Shown here: in pieces, positions 34,860 through 48,738 of the stretch
Layout of the letters: each line of letters starts with the position of its first letter
Position numbering within the stretch: position 1 is the stretch's first letter
Source: Crocodylus rhombifer
Lineage: Eukaryota; Chordata; Crocodylia; Crocodylidae
DNA length: 64,000 nt
Direction: 5' to 3'
NCBI GenBank assembly: GCA_038503035.1
Contig: JAVSML010000999.1
Span: 124,001-188,000 of the forward strand
Made by a program: the position numbers and the translations under genes
Notes under the pieces: generated by a model
What the model was told of the DNA's origin: nothing
Database searches by the model: none
Seen by the model: the letters and a program-made list of their open reading frames with translations, nothing else

Positions 34860-37800
34860 AACCTGTAGCACAAACAACATGTAATAGAATGTCACAATAC
34901 ATAAGGATTGGGACAATTAATAAGTCAAACTAGAATTTATAGGTTGTATGTGTACTGGTTCCTCACATGGGTCACATCCATCTACAAAGTGAGAATAATG
35001 ATGTATAAATCAGGTACTTCCTAGTGATGTCATTAGGAATAGAGTTTGTAGTTTGCTTTGAAAATGTGAAATGTTGCATGAGGTGGAATCAATTGTAAAG
35101 AGGAAAAATCTGTGACAAATATTTTTACATTATTCTTCTAAGAGGCCATTAAACAAAAATACAAATTTGATCAATGGCTTGCTACTTTATTCAAGGATGG
35201 ATTTGTTCTATAAAAATGTTTGCATATGTGCCTTTGTTTAAAGAGTTTCAAACCTGGATTCAGAATTGATTCTGACTTATAAACAACTGGCTCTCTAGCA
35301 AGTCTGTTCAATCAGTGTTTGATCAGGTATGCAATTTGCTGTAGCACTTCGCAGGGAAAATGCTGTACGAGAGCCAAGTAAATCTTCAGCTGAAAAACCT
35401 CGTCGAAGTCTGGTGTTCATTAGACAATTTTCTAAACAACATGTGTATATAAGCTTTTTAGGGGTTCGGCTCTAGGTCCATTACCCTTTCCTTTTTCTAC
35501 CACATGCTAGATTTGAGGAGTGGGGAGCGCTGCGTGGAGTTATTATGGGATAGTTAATCTCTCTCAGATCTTGTTTGAGACTGAAAACAATCTTAAGATA
35601 ATTGACATACTAATATTCAGTCTAACTCAGGTCATACTTTCAAAACCCCAGTTGTGATATAGAAGTGAGGTTTTTTTGCTTTATGTAATCCATGGGTTTG
35701 TAACCAAAAGAGGAAGTAATTCTTGCTAGGGAGTTTTGGCGAGGGTTGTCTGTAATAATGTAATAATGTGATCCATAATATGTAAAAATGTAAGGACCCC
35801 TTAAAATATTGAAAAGTCATAACTAATTATGTATGTCAGTGGAGTTAGTAACTGTTGCCTGTGTTAAGACATCAGAACTCTTGTCAATAAAGAGTAGACA
35901 TAAATACTTTCTCTGTCCATGAATTTCTAAAATGAAATAACAATTTCTCAGTTTGTCATGCATCCCACAACTTTAAAAGTAGCACAAACTAATTATTTAA
36001 CATAAAAATACGTCTTGGGGCTACTTTTGGTTGTATAATTAAAATGAAAGATTAGACTACATGTTTACTGTTGTTCTGAGGATGAGCAAGTCAATGCAAT
36101 TCTTCATTGAATCTGTAAAGTTTCTTTTGCTTATGCCAGCATCAATTTGGTCAAAGGTTTTTAACGTGAGAATCAATGAACAAATACCAAAGAAGCTCTG
36201 ATCCTGGTCACAAAGCACTATCCATGACAAGAAAATTTCTTGCTTATTTAGGTGTATTTCAGAGATAAATGTTACTCTTCTGACAGATTCACGTGTTTGA
36301 AACACTTCGTACTTTTATGGAATATTTTGAAACATTCATGCTGAGAAGATTTTATATTGGTTTGGAAAGTTTTAGTAGCTTTACGACAGAAAAGGTAGAC
36401 AATAGAGGTCACACCAGAGAATGATCAGCATTTATTGTCACAGGAGCTAGGCTCATTTTTTGTGAAATACTTGTTTTAAAAACTGGAATTCAGTGCACCA
36501 GTTGATTGATACAAGACTGTATTTAAACATCAGTACTATCTAATGACTTACATGTAATAGAACTTGCAGCAGCTTAGTGAGTAGCTAGCATTTGTGCCAT
36601 TAGAATTGTGCTAATATTCTGCACTTGCTGAAAGGTCCACTTACTTCAGGATTATTATACTTATCTCTAAATTTGTGCAGTTCATTTACACATGATTGCT
36701 TATAATGCAAGCACATTAAACATAAAAATAATGTTCTGTCCTTAAAGCAAAACTGTAGGTGAGCTGGATATCTTCACTCAGCCTCATTGCATCTTCTCAA
36801 GGCACAGCACAGTAAAGTACATACGATTGTTGATCAAGGCATGCAGGCAGATAAATCAGAAGAATAGATTTAAGCATTGTATGCACCTTTATTCATTTAA
36901 CACATAGGAGAGGTCCACCTGTGTTTCTGTAGGATTAAAGGTCTTCCACCATATACTTCAGGATAGACCTTCCCCCCGCCCCCCAGTGCCTTAGCTAAGC
37001 ATTCAGCTCAGTCAGAATCCTTTCTCATCTACTTGGACATAGACTAAATGGGGAGCCAGCGATAGTTTGATTGCATTCCTCACCCATGCTGTTTGGTAGC
37101 TAGTTCCCACTCAATCCTAGGTCACAAAGCCAAATATCAGGTCCTGTATCCAACAAATAGACTCTATCATTACATAGAAATTGGACTTGGTATATTTTAT
37201 GTTGCTACATACAACCACTGAGCTACAGACTAGACTCCAGATGCTAGGTCCCCAGGCACCGCTTCAGTGACTGGCCAAAATTAAAGGGCCATGACAGGTT
37301 CAATTCCATCACAGAAGTCCATAAAATGACTCCATATGCCCCTTGTTACTGTGGGTGGTTTCATCCTTGAAACCACCCTTAAGTTCAACCATTTGACTTG
37401 GGCACCCAAAGCATAATAGAGGCCACATGTAGGTGTTCTTTTTCAATGGCTCCAAGTGACTTTGAAGCACTACAAACGATAAGGATGCAGTCACTCATAT
37501 ATAGTGTATCACTTAAAAAATGACCCTCAAACAAGCACTTTCTGAAATTTCTGAGCCTTCTAGCAGAGTGTGATAGAGGGTTACTTGGTCCTCTGGCATG
37601 CCACAGTGCCCTGATCTGTAAGTTAAGTTTCTCTTGAATGTCTCCTTCAACCAGAAATAGGATTTGCTTGGGCCCATGGACCTACTGGTAAGATATCCAT
37701 AGGTCATGCAATTATACAACTTCCATGACTTTCTGAGGTGCAAGCCTTCCACTTCATCAAGACTCCTGCATTAATTCTAATGGAGTACAAGCTAATATTT

Positions 37801-37860
37801 ACTCTGTTGAGATCTTCATGATTACATCTGACTGATTGATAACCGCTTGGGTAGCTGCTG
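34860..37860. other. Unique AT-rich intron sequence
   Basis: Nothing recognised. A C-rich low-complexity stretch (ttccccccgccccccagtgcc) is at about 36970. The minus-strand open frame at 36057-36305 has no recognisable domain. Confidence 0.4.
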
Positions 37861-38150
37861 CCATTTCCATGGGGGCAGGCCAGCGATCACCCTAGTGAAA
37901 GGTGGGTCAGGGCACCTTAACCCCTAGCCCTCACCTTCGGGTGGGTCCTGTGCCACTGGAGGTAGTTGTGGGAGTGCAAGCCCTGACTAGGCAAGTGGAG
38001 AGTTGGAGACCAGGTGTGGCCGAGGCTGCCTGAGCCCTGCACGGGTTTGAGACCCCAAGGAGGAGAGTTGGGGCCAGGCATGGCTACGGCCACCTGAGGA
38101 GGGAAGCCCTGAGACCCCGAATAAAGGGTCTGGGTCCCAGTCTTGCCTCC
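37861..38150. repeat. GC-rich block with a 65-bp tandem duplication
   Basis: gtggagagttggagaccagg starting at 37995 and gaggagagttggggccaggc starting at 38060 begin two units, both running through 'gtggcc/atggct', 'gcctgag/acctgag', 'agccctg' and 'gagacccc'. An AATAAA at 38121 follows. Could be an LTR or DNA-transposon interior; class not determined. Confidence 0.5.
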
Positions 38151-41100
38151 TAAAAAGATTTTGATGCAGACTTGCATCAGATTTCTTCACCCATCTGCAT
38201 ATTTCCCTAGAAACACTATAGCACCTTTTTCTGTTCATTCAGTTTTCAAATGCCTCAATTTCAGTGACATTGTTACTTGCGTAAATGGCACATCTGTTAA
38301 TTCTAATGCATGCCAGAGGCTGTCGCCTACAGCACAAGCTCACTTATCCTGAAAACACTAAAAAAGATCATGACAAATACTGCTTAGAACAAAATTTCCT
38401 CCCTCTCAGAATTGCATATTCTGGGTGAAGGTTTCAATTACACTTATAAAATCTATAGGTGACAGAATGCCTGTCATCTTCTTCCCTGCCTTCATCACAT
38501 CTGGGTCATCTCTAAGAGTGTTTCCTTAATAAGAATCCCCTACAGGTGTATCCAGTCTTGCAGCTGACAACAAAATGTCAGACTAGTTGTTTGCCCTGAT
38601 ACTGAAAATGAAGTCAGTCCATGGTGCCCTATATTTCTTATCAGCTAAACTTGGGAACAGGCCAGATGTACTGGAGTCCTTCCTTAACTTTCAATTCTGT
38701 GATTTCCACATAATGGTTTTGTAAACCCAGAATGCCTTGGGGGCAATGGAGTTTTTCTCTTGTCCAAAAGCTGTCATTAGTCATGACTTCACAACTGCTG
38801 AGACATACCTGTGGGTCTTGTCTGACTCCCAAAATTCATCTTCCTGAAACTAGAAAGATTATCAGCAATGCCAGAAAGGTTTTCTGCAAAGAAAGAATGA
38901 AAAAAGTAGGGCGAAACAAATACTTTCACCAGCCTCATTAACTGTGTTGACTGTACTGACTGTAAAATAAATTGCTGTGAGGTTCTCACACCACAAGCGC
39001 ATTCATTTCTAACTTACTCCAAACAGTGACTGCCATCAATAATGGAAAATTCAAGAAAAGCAATAACTAATGTTATAATCTACATTGTCCACTCTTGAGG
39101 ACACTTCTGTGCACACCAGTTCTCCACTAATATAAAACAAAACAAAATGGAACAGAAAAGTTATATTATACCTGAAGCTCTTTCCAGTAATCATTTAAAT
39201 TATTAGACATACATTCAATTAATTTATTTGAGGGATGCTTCCCATGCTTCCAAATTGCCCGTCGTTTCCTTGGACACACAGATTTGGTAAAATAGAGAAC
39301 CCCTTCTGGGCAAAATCAATACAGTTTAGAAGGCAACTTTCTGGGCAATTCCATGGTTCTATTTTGTGAATAATAAAAAGGACTTTTATCTGACAGTATT
39401 AACTGACCAACTCAAAGCACTGAAGTCATTTCCAAGGGAAAAAAATATTTTATGTACTTTCTTAAAATTACAGTTGTGAATAATTTTTGAATACTGCCAA
39501 AAGCTTTGCATTATATTCTCAGTGAAAAGGGTTAGAATCATTAAACCTGCCACCTGAGTGCAAGAACATCCCTTAACCTTCTGTATTTCCTCATTTGGAT
39601 TATGTGTATATGCTATTAATATATTGTCACTTAAATCAATTTTTAGTAGGCTTTAAAATAGTTCTTATATATTATCAGCCTGTCACAGTTTTAAGGTATG
39701 ATATCAAGGTTCCCTGATTTAAATGGATAATGTATCATTGGTGAGTAAGGAGTCTTCAATGGTATAAAAATCTTAATATTAATGCTAAACTGTGAGTCAA
39801 GACTTGTATCACTGACCCAGATCTGAATATTGAAAACCACAGTCATTGGGCCAGAAACACCTGCTTTTACCTGACCCAGTTTAAAAGAAGGGTTCCCTTG
39901 CCCCCTTCCCACCCCCACCACTTCCCAGTAGATACAAACATCTGCTTCTTGTTGTTGTTGTTTCCCAAAACATTAATATTCATTATAACTTTGGAGAATT
40001 GAAAACAGGCCTGGGTTTACCTTTTGCTGAGTAGGTCAAAAGTGCAAAATAAAGGACATTTCTTTGCATAACGCTAGAATAAAGGAATGTATTACATGAG
40101 TGACATCAGGTGCACATATATATTTGTTTATTTATGAGGTGTGCAGAAACGTATGCAAAACAGAATAAAACATAACTATTTACTATCTACCACCCAGCTG
40201 ACCGTGTTTACCAAACTTACAGCATGTCTCCATGGTGCTCAGTTGATATGCAGGCATATTTTTAAGTTTCAAAGTCAAACATAATTTTATAGTTTCCTCC
40301 ACACAACTTTAATGCACTTCAGAGGGTAATTATTAGACATTGTAAATCACTGATGCCTGAATCATTTACAAATTAATTAAATGATGACAAGCCTTATATA
40401 AATTGTTCTGCTTTAAATTATTAGACAGAAGATGCTGCCACTGAATGGAAGGTTGACTTGTCCTTCCAGTGCATAATGCTGTTTGGGTCCTTAAACTTCT
40501 TCTCACTGCTCCTGTGCAGTTGAATTAAGCACATGGATGCTGCTTTCTTATTCAGGATGTAGTTATGTCTATGATATTATAACATTTCATAAATACACAT
40601 CTAGCTCTATGCCATTTGAATGTCTTTTAAAATATGGTTGACTGCTGCTTGCCCAGTGGGCTTGCCTTACTCAGGGGCAGTGGTGACTTCTGGTCTGTCA
40701 TAAGATCAAAACCCATTCAGGCCATATTCACTTATTATATACAGAATGTAACGATAGGAGGGAAAACATGCTACTTGCAAGTACAAGTGCTTTAGCACCT
40801 TGATAAGTCTAGGATTCTATCTTACAGGAAAAAATGCTTCTGTGAAACTGTAAATGATAAACATTTTTTTTTCTTTTCAGAACTTATCTCTCTGATGCTT
40901 TTACAAGCCTTTATAGTTAAATAATGCTTGCATTACCTGCAGTCACTATTTATATAAACTACTGGAAAAGTATTCCTCCAAGCAAAGTATGTTACTAGAG
41001 TAACAGTCCCAGAATCTAGTGTTGCAGAACTGAGGAACTTCACCAGAGTTAAAGTCCTGGGACAAAAGAGAACTTATGTTGGTTAGAGCTTTGCTTAGTC

Positions 41101-41370
41101 CCTAGAGGATTTAAACTTTGTTTAGTACATGGCAGAATAACCCAGGACAAGATGCTTGTGTGCGTCTGGGTGCAGAAGCAACCAATACGTGTAGTTTTGT
41201 ATGTGATTTTTCTATTTGTTGGCATATATACTTTTCTACACTGTGCATATTCCTATTCACAGAACCAACACAATCATGCTCAGTTGTGTTGGCTCTGTAT
41301 CAAAAACAGGGACAAAAAAGTAGGAGGGGGTTCTATTAGGGTGAGTGGATGTGATTTTTTACTTACATGG
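38151..41370. other. Unique AT-rich intron sequence
   Basis: Nothing recognised. Short open frames have no domains. Confidence 0.4.
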
Positions 41371-41617
41371 TGTGTCTAGACATTCATTAATGCACAGCAG
41401 TTACTGTGCATTTAATTTAGTACATGCTTAATGAAGTACTAAATGCACAGTAACTAGAGTTACTGCACAGTAGCACTGCCAAATGCCCTTTTAGTGATGC
41501 TACTGTGCAGTAGCTTACTACTGTGCAGTAGTGTATTAGCACTGTCTGTGCTGTGACACATTATTGCACAGTGTTATTAGGCTCCTGTGCTTTAAGCATC
41601 TCATGTAGATGTGCCCA
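41371..41617. mobile_element. MITE with two internal perfect 15-bp hairpins
   Basis: Imperfect inverted ends tgtctagacat / atgtagatgtgccc. Inside are gttactgtgcattta (41400-41414) with taaatgcacagtaac (41440-41454), and tactgcacagtagca (41461-41475) with tgctactgtgcagta (41498-41512). Both pairs are perfect. The repeated word is ACTGTGCAGTA. Shares termini style with 969-1291 and 28311-28411. Confidence 0.7.
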
Positions 41618-43406
41618 CATAGGATAATCTATTAAACAAGAACGTACTAAATTTATAGTCCCCCTATGGGCACATAGATAAGTTGCTCTGAGGTAAGCAA
41701 GGGAATAAATTTACGGCACATTACCAATTGCGTATTCTTTAATGTTGTAGTAAATGCCATGTAGTTTCATTGGAGGTAAGCCACCTCATGCTTACTACAG
41801 TGAAAATGCGTACACAAGCAATTACCGTAAAGAAGCTGATGCACTTTACGTTCACAGCCCAGCTTAGACCATGGAAACTTACTCATGTAGCCTTAATTTA
41901 GAGGTATAATTAATAAGGTTAAAACCCTGTCAAAGGGGGCAGAGGTGTCAGATTGTTTGTCTCACCTGCCTCAGGGACTCAAAGACTCCAGCTGTTGCTT
42001 CTGTGTTGTCTACCTGCCCTCTGCTGCTACTGCTACAGTAACATGACGCTGTTGCTGTAGCAAAGACTAGTGTCCTGCTCACTTACCTCTAGTTACGCTG
42101 TTGTCTTAGCCTGTATATTGGGTAGAAAAACATCCTTCCATTACAAGCTAATAGCTTCTTTCTGACCCAAGGAAGGATTTATGGTTCTTTGAGTCACCCA
42201 CGGGGGGGAGTGCAGTTCCTTTCAAGTCCTTATTTGTGGCAAATTTGTGAACTACGTTATTGCCCTAACTTTTATTGAGATGGTGAATAAAGGCTCAATG
42301 AACAGAGATGTCTATGTCTTATGTGGGTAGAGCCACTATTCCTTTATGATTGTGCAAGTTATCGTTTGGGGGAGTACTGTGAGTTGGCAGGGTAACAAAG
42401 GAAGGCAAAGCAAGGAAGGCAAAAAATTATCATAAAGGTTTTCAAGTTGTCAAAAGGAAGACAGAAAAGTTAAGTGAGGTCATTTCAAGTGAGGTACAAT
42501 ATAAAATAGAAATTCAATTCACTTGAGAGAGGTAAGGAAAGAATTAGAGAAGGGAGGGAATTTGATGCAGGACTAAGCAGGCATCATAACATCCCTAATC
42601 TATTGGCATCCATCCTAAAAACAGGGAACTGAGTATTTTAACCTACAGAGCACAAGCAAGAAAAAAGTGAGCTTGGGGTTTTGTTAGCCAATGTACTACA
42701 TGTGGAAATATTATCATAAATTTAATTCAGACATGTAGCCCTGTAAAGACCATTTCATAGGAAAAAAAGAATGGCGAGACTCATTTTTTAAAATAAATTA
42801 TATAACAGTATCTTTTAAACAAAAGATGGAGAATTGTTTAAGTAGAGCTTTTGACTTGTGATCTTTCTACAGAGGAATCAGCAGTTGTTGGAGGTATATA
42901 TATATCTTGCTGGCACAAAACTATGACATTTTTTGTTTCCAAGGCAGGTAGGCCATATAAAAGGGAACAAAGAGAGATTACTTGGAGTCGTATCACAGAA
43001 AAAGAACATGCAAGGATCAGAAAGAGTATAATCTTTTTGTTATCATAGTTCAAAACTCTCACTATCTCTAAGCCAAGATATAAACTTCAGGAAGACATGA
43101 AGCTATGATTTAAAAAAACAAAAAACCAAAAACTACCAGTTCCTGAAATATTCAAAGCTAGCTGAGCTATGTAGGATCCTTTTAACTGTTATAATTCTAC
43201 TAGAAGTATGGCACTTGAATACTTTTTGGGTAGATGGTACATTTCTAACTATGTTTTTCCATTTTGGCTATATCAGATCCTTCAAACATGGTAATGATTT
43301 TCCCTTAAAACTTACAGTTGTTAAATAAAACTACATTTTCTGATTTTTTTTGGATATTTACCGTATCACTCTTGACAAGAGATGGGAGTAAACTATTCAT
43401 ACATGA
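41618..43406. other. Mostly unique intron sequence
   Basis: About 41930-42320 is somewhat richer in G+C and contains gaataaaggctcaatgaac (possible poly-A signal of a degraded LTR), but no termini were found. A short TA run lies at 42895-42904. Confidence 0.4.
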
Positions 43407-43863
43407 TGCATCTACACATACTCTTTACTGCCAAGTTGACTAATTAGCCACAGTAAAGCATCAGTGTCTGCAAGTGAGCTGGTATTAGGGTGTAATAAAT
43501 TAACTCATTGACAATACTACTTTATGACAGAGTCACTTACTGTGTTGCAATGCACTTGTGGACAGTGACTAGGACAGCAGCACTTTGAGCGCAAGCAGAG
43601 TAGCTCTGGGCTGGCAGAAGGATCGGGGAGCCAGCCACACAGCTCTGCAGGTTCAGTACTCTCATGACCCTCTGCCACCCAGGGCCACCACTTGGAGTCC
43701 AGGACTGACTCCCCCAAGCCTGCTGCTAGCCTGGGGCTGCTCTGTCCCAGGTCAAAGCGCTGCTGTCCCAGGAGCAAATGTAGATGTTGCATGTGGGAGC
43801 AGTGTATGTTAGTGTAAACTACTCCAGATTTTATCACGTCACATTAATTGCATGTGTAGATGT
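43407..43863. mobile_element. MITE-like element with 11-bp inverted ends and GC-rich core
   Basis: catctacacat (43409-43419) and atgtgtagatg (43852-43862) are perfect inverted repeats. Flanking AT-rich arms contain cagtaaagcat and agtgtaaact words, and the core (43570-43770) is GC-rich with ctgccacccagggccacca. It resembles the 969-1291 element with an expanded interior. Confidence 0.65.
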
Positions 43864-46804
43864 TCCCACAGGGAACTACGCTGAGCTTGATTATGGGAAT
43901 CTGTCTTTTCTGAATGATGCTCATGCCAGTAAATAATTGCTGAATGTATATTTAATTCTGTGAGGAATACTGATATCACAGAGATGGGTGTTTATAGCCC
44001 AAATAGAGTATGGAGGATTGGCATATATTTAATATTTTCAGGCGAACACTTAGTTTCCTAAGAAAAAGCTGGAAGACAGAGCTGGTCAGGAATGTTTCTG
44101 ACACAGCACTTTGGTAGGACAGTAGCAATTTGCTTACATTGAACTGATTTTTGAGAACATATATACCAGTTTTGTCAAAGGTGAAATTTCTGGATCTGTG
44201 ACCTGACCACTAGGCTACTGGTTATTCAGGAATGGGTAAGGGATTCTTTTGTTTTTGAAAAGATACCCATTTCAGCCAATGAAGAATAGGATTTTTTTTT
44301 ATCCTCCAAACTTTAATGGAATGGTTGGGAAAAATACTTCTCATCTTATTTTCCTTGAGGAGTATATTCAACTGTATACTAATCTTCTCTTTAGGGCCTT
44401 AGTGACAAATTTCTTCATCACCATGGGGGGAAAGGATGGTTTCATTCCCCACCCCCACTCCCTCCTCCCCTTTAATCCATTGGTTGTTAAGCACTTTCAC
44501 CAACACACATTCACACAGTGAATCTGCAGTTTTCATGGCAAACAATAGACTAGAAGGTTGGGTTTTGTACTGGTTTTGCAACTCTCTCTCTCTAGTTCCC
44601 GATTCACATTGCTCTGTGATTACAAGTTGCAGATATTGAAAGAGGCAGCAGGAATTGTATGCTTGCATTAATCCTACTCACTCTCTTAAATTGAGAGTGA
44701 GATTTATGCCCTAACCTGGCATAAAGGCGACAGAACTGGGAATCCCTTATTCCTCACTTCTGGCTTGTGCTAGGAGGCAAACAACACACTGCAGCACTTT
44801 ACAGAGTGTGCTTTGCCTGCCTCTTTGCACCAACACAGTTTTTCTGTCTGGTGCATTGGGAGGCTGAGACTGTTTAATCCACTCCCTGCTCCCTTACTCA
44901 CATAAGGAGTAATGGCTGTACAGTGCCTGCTTTTCCACTCATACACCTGCATAATCAGGGGGGACTGTGCAAGTTGGGAACAATTTTTTCTTGCCACCTC
45001 ACACTCACACATGGCTGCATCTTGCTCTTAGTAATCTGTCAGTAGACTGAATAACATCAGGTGGAACTGAGGGACAAATATTATCATTGTATGTATGGTA
45101 GGGTGATGTTGCTCTAGAGGATACTCAGGCATACAATGCCTAGTGTTTTTGTTATTTGGAATCCGCTACAACAGCTATTTTTTCACAGCCTCCTTCTGTG
45201 TTGCTACTGAATGTTTTTTTGCAAGTTACTCAGTGCAGCCCTTTAATGGACTGGTCAAAGTGTTCAAAAATCTCATGTTCTAATACCACATATGAGATAT
45301 GCTAAGTAAAGTAGGCAGGGATGTATTAAGCACTATGAGCAGTATACAAAGCATGTCATGTTTTCATAGCTATCACCTTAACTGCATGGGCAATGCTGAC
45401 ATGGTTGTCTTATATGATGAGTTTAAGGGTGAGAAAACAAGCGCTGAGCCAGGCATCAAACTGTTTAGTTATTTCCAAGTAGGTAGCTAGGATTGTGTTA
45501 TCCTTTAAAACAATTCCACAAAGTACTGCATATTTCCTAACTTACTTTCATTCAAAATAACAATAATAAAAATCATGTTTTCCACATGCATAAGTCACTA
45601 TCTGAGATATCTGTGATGAGATATGGATACAGTACCTTACAGAGTGAGGCCCTGTCCTCTATGTGTATTTTAGGTCATAGTACAAGTAATGATAATGATT
45701 ATTTATAAACCTTCTTTTCTTAAGATATGATATAATTTTCAGAAGGTTAATGAAAAATTATGGAATCTAATCAAAAAGGAAAGTAGTAACATGGCCACAA
45801 ATGAGATGAGGAAGTTAAATAGGAACTTCCCCAAATGCCAATAACTTGAGTCTGCTAGGTTCGGATTTGCATCCCATGTAGCCAAATGAGCCACATTGAG
45901 ATGAGTGTGCACATGCTCTTTGTGGAGCCTCTAACCATTTTTAGGTGCTGCAAACTGCACATGGCACATGTGCACCCATTCACTGCACTGCTAATTTATA
46001 GCTCAGTGCCAAAATTTGACATTGGGTTATCCAGTGAGGTCCCCAGGACCCCAAGTAAGGCTGCTAGGGCCAGTGCAGGTGCTGGTCCCAGCCTCCTCTA
46101 CCCTACCTGGGTCAATTTACCGTGCACGGGAGCTTTCATGCAAGGGTATGCCTGAAGACAAAAATCAGCAGCACAAATACGTATCTCTGCTTTTTGTACC
46201 ACAGAAAACACATGCCCCTGCAGCCGTGTGCTCATTTGGAGGCACCCATGGGTTTGCATATTTGCTTCTGATTGCCACCATTTATAGAATTGTTATGACT
46301 TCTCACCATTCCTTAGTGTTTTTTCTGTAATCTGGTTTTATTGCTTCATAAACTATGCAATGTTCTTATATACCAGTGCTGATAAGAATGCTAGGTATGG
46401 ATGACTTGCAAGAAAAGCCTAGAACCTTGTATTGCTTTTCATTACATTTACTTCTAGTTTCTCATGCCTGTCTGACAGTTTAGTTGCTCATGTTTTTTGC
46501 TTTTGGAACTCTTGAAAGATATATTTTCATTGTTTTTTTTCTTTGAAACAGATGTGTTTTCTTCCAACTGTCACTTTTAATACTATCAATGCTCTTCATC
46601 TGTTCCAGGACACTAATGTAGCAGATCATGAAAACAAATTGACACATGGTTTCGAAATTATGCTGACTCAAATTTGTTGTGTGTTAAAATGGCCATATTG
46701 CTTGGAAATGATCATTTCACTACTTTTCGTGGCAGAATATAGGGAAAGAATTTAATACTGTACTCATCTGTTAAAAAGGGATTCTTACAGTAGTCTCATA
46801 GGAT
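43864..46804. other. Mostly unique intron sequence
   Basis: A perfect 9-bp hairpin ctcactctc-ttaaatt-gagagtgag is at 44678-44702. A GC-richer stretch at 45890-46260 has gtgcacatg/catgtgcac words that hint at a MITE without clear ends. No exon recognised. Confidence 0.4.
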
Positions 46805-47241
46805 ATGTACAAGTGTTGCATTTTGATCAACCTAACCAGGGTTTGGTTGATCTAAATATCCACTCATGCAGGAATTTGCAGGGTTTAACTCAGCCAAAAA
46901 ATGGTGTGGCCAATATAAGTCCACCTTAGGAGACTGAGAAGGGGTTAACCTGATCTACAAAGAGGTTTACCCTATTTAGCAAATGCCTGCACACATTCTC
47001 AGCACAGCCTTTGGGCTGGAAAATCCCAGCTCCTCACCCCAAACCTAGGACTGTGCTATTCCTATGCCTTGGCCCTGATTAAGCTCTTTTAGCCCCCTGA
47101 CCCACTCCCCAACTGGCCAGCTTGCCACTCCCAGTTTCAGTTTAGACAGCTTAGAGAGTTTCAGTTTAGACAGTTTCAGTTTAGATAGCTTAGAGTAAGC
47201 CACATAAACCTAGGTTAGCTGCAGTGAATGTCTGTATGTAC
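46805..47241. mobile_element. MITE family F3, copy 1
   Basis: Left end tatgtacaagtgttgcatttt and right end gcagtgaatgtctgtatgta are imperfect inverted repeats. The same ends occur at 56867-57364 (tatgtacagctgttacattt; tcagtgaatgtctgtacac). Shared sub-terminal words: tgatctaaat / gatctaaatta, ggttaacctga. Contains a small tandem repeat at 47133-47195. Confidence 0.65.
47133..47195 (+). repeat. Small tandem repeat, units of 24, 15 and 24 bp
   Basis: agtttcagtttagacagctt+agag, then agtttcagtttagac, then agtttcagtttagatagctt+agag. The middle unit lacks the last nine bases. Confidence 0.9.
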
Positions 47242-48685
47242 CTGTAAGGAACATCAAATAATTGCCATATTGATGTTAAAACAATACAATTAAAAGCCAC
47301 TGAATATGCTTTTCCCCTTTAAAATCATAACCCTTTAATAACTTCACAGGAGCAAACTTAAATAAGTAGTCCACAATCCACGAGGACCAAAGAGAAATTT
47401 TTAGCTATTTCCTGTTGAGGACAACAGGAAGTAGCAGAAGGAAATGAAAAAAATCTTCTGGATCACCTGTTGCCTTACTTAGATTCCTCTGTCATTAAAA
47501 ACCATGTTGACCTTAACAAAAAACTGCTTAAGATAATACATAAATTATCCATTTAGTACTATACTCAGGAATACTTTGGAACCATGTCCTCTGCGATAGA
47601 TATTGTACAAATATGGAACGTAGGTATGTCTATATTGTCACTGTGGTAATCATATGACCACTGTCAAGAAACAAGCTTCCTCTCCCCATTTCACCCCACT
47701 CTTCTTGTGCCACACATCTCAACTATTCTATGATTATTTTGCAGTGTGTGGTCCAGGACATGGTCAGGATCCCTATCTCAGACATGCTGTTAAGTGAGGC
47801 ATTGACAGCATTCATCAACAAGTGCATGGGGGTTTTTTAGCTTGTTTCAAGTGTGGAGTGGGAGGGAGTTGGTTGGGAAACTTACTATTTCTGATGATGG
47901 TTTTGGGATTATCACAGAGGTGGCTTGGACTTATCCAAAAAATCACTACCCCTGTGAGCTTACAATCAAAATATGAGATGAGAAACCATATATATGTAGG
48001 AAAGTATAAGGAATCATAGATTTACAAGCAAGAAGTCATAACACAGGAGCCCCCATAGTACCCCATAACACATCAGCAGTCCAGCATCTGTCAAGTTTTT
48101 GTAGGCATCAGGGCACAGACAAATATTGAGAAGGCATCTAAAGAAAGATGAAACTGTAAATGTAAGGATGTTTAAAGGGACTTCCAGCAAGATTTCTCTC
48201 CTTCCATGAGGGACAAGGTACTTATTTTGAAAAATTTAGCAAGTGTGCTACAGAAGTTGGCATTCTAGTCTGATCCAGCGCTTCATTATTGCTTAAAGGA
48301 GGAGCTCAAAACCTTGTTGAAGTCATTAAAGGGAATAAAAGAAAGATTTGTAATGATTGAATGAGTTTGGATTGGGCACCAAGAGAGTACAACAGGTGAC
48401 TGAAGAACTGTCTTCCTTAATTCTTATGTATTATTCTTCAGCCATTCTATAGAATAGAGTTGGTTGAAAAAAAGTGTGGTATTTTCCCTAACAAAACATT
48501 CTGATGAAAGCAAATGAACAAAATTCACCTAATTTCTGCATGGAGAATTTAGATCTGGGGGCTGAAATTTAACTACAAAAAAATTGGTTGAAAATCTTCC
48601 ACATTGTGATTTTTTCCATAGAAAACAGACTTTTAAAAAAAAATAAAGGTGAAAATAATTTTAATTTTAATTAGTAAACAGTCTT
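47242..48685. other. Unique intron sequence
   Basis: Nothing recognised. Confidence 0.4.
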
Positions 48686-48689
48686 GATG

Positions 48690-48738
48690 AACAGGGGGGT
48701 TGACTAGATGACCTCCTGCCCTACTTTTCTATGATTCT
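48690..48738 (+). mobile_element. CR1 LINE 3' tail fragment
   Basis: gttgactagatgacctcctg and ccctacttttctatgattct are the CR1 3' terminus on the plus strand. About 50 bp only. Confidence 0.75.

Noticed and set aside
41930..42320. LTR-like segment with AATAAA
   Set aside because: No TG/CA ends, primer-binding site or flanking duplication could be found.
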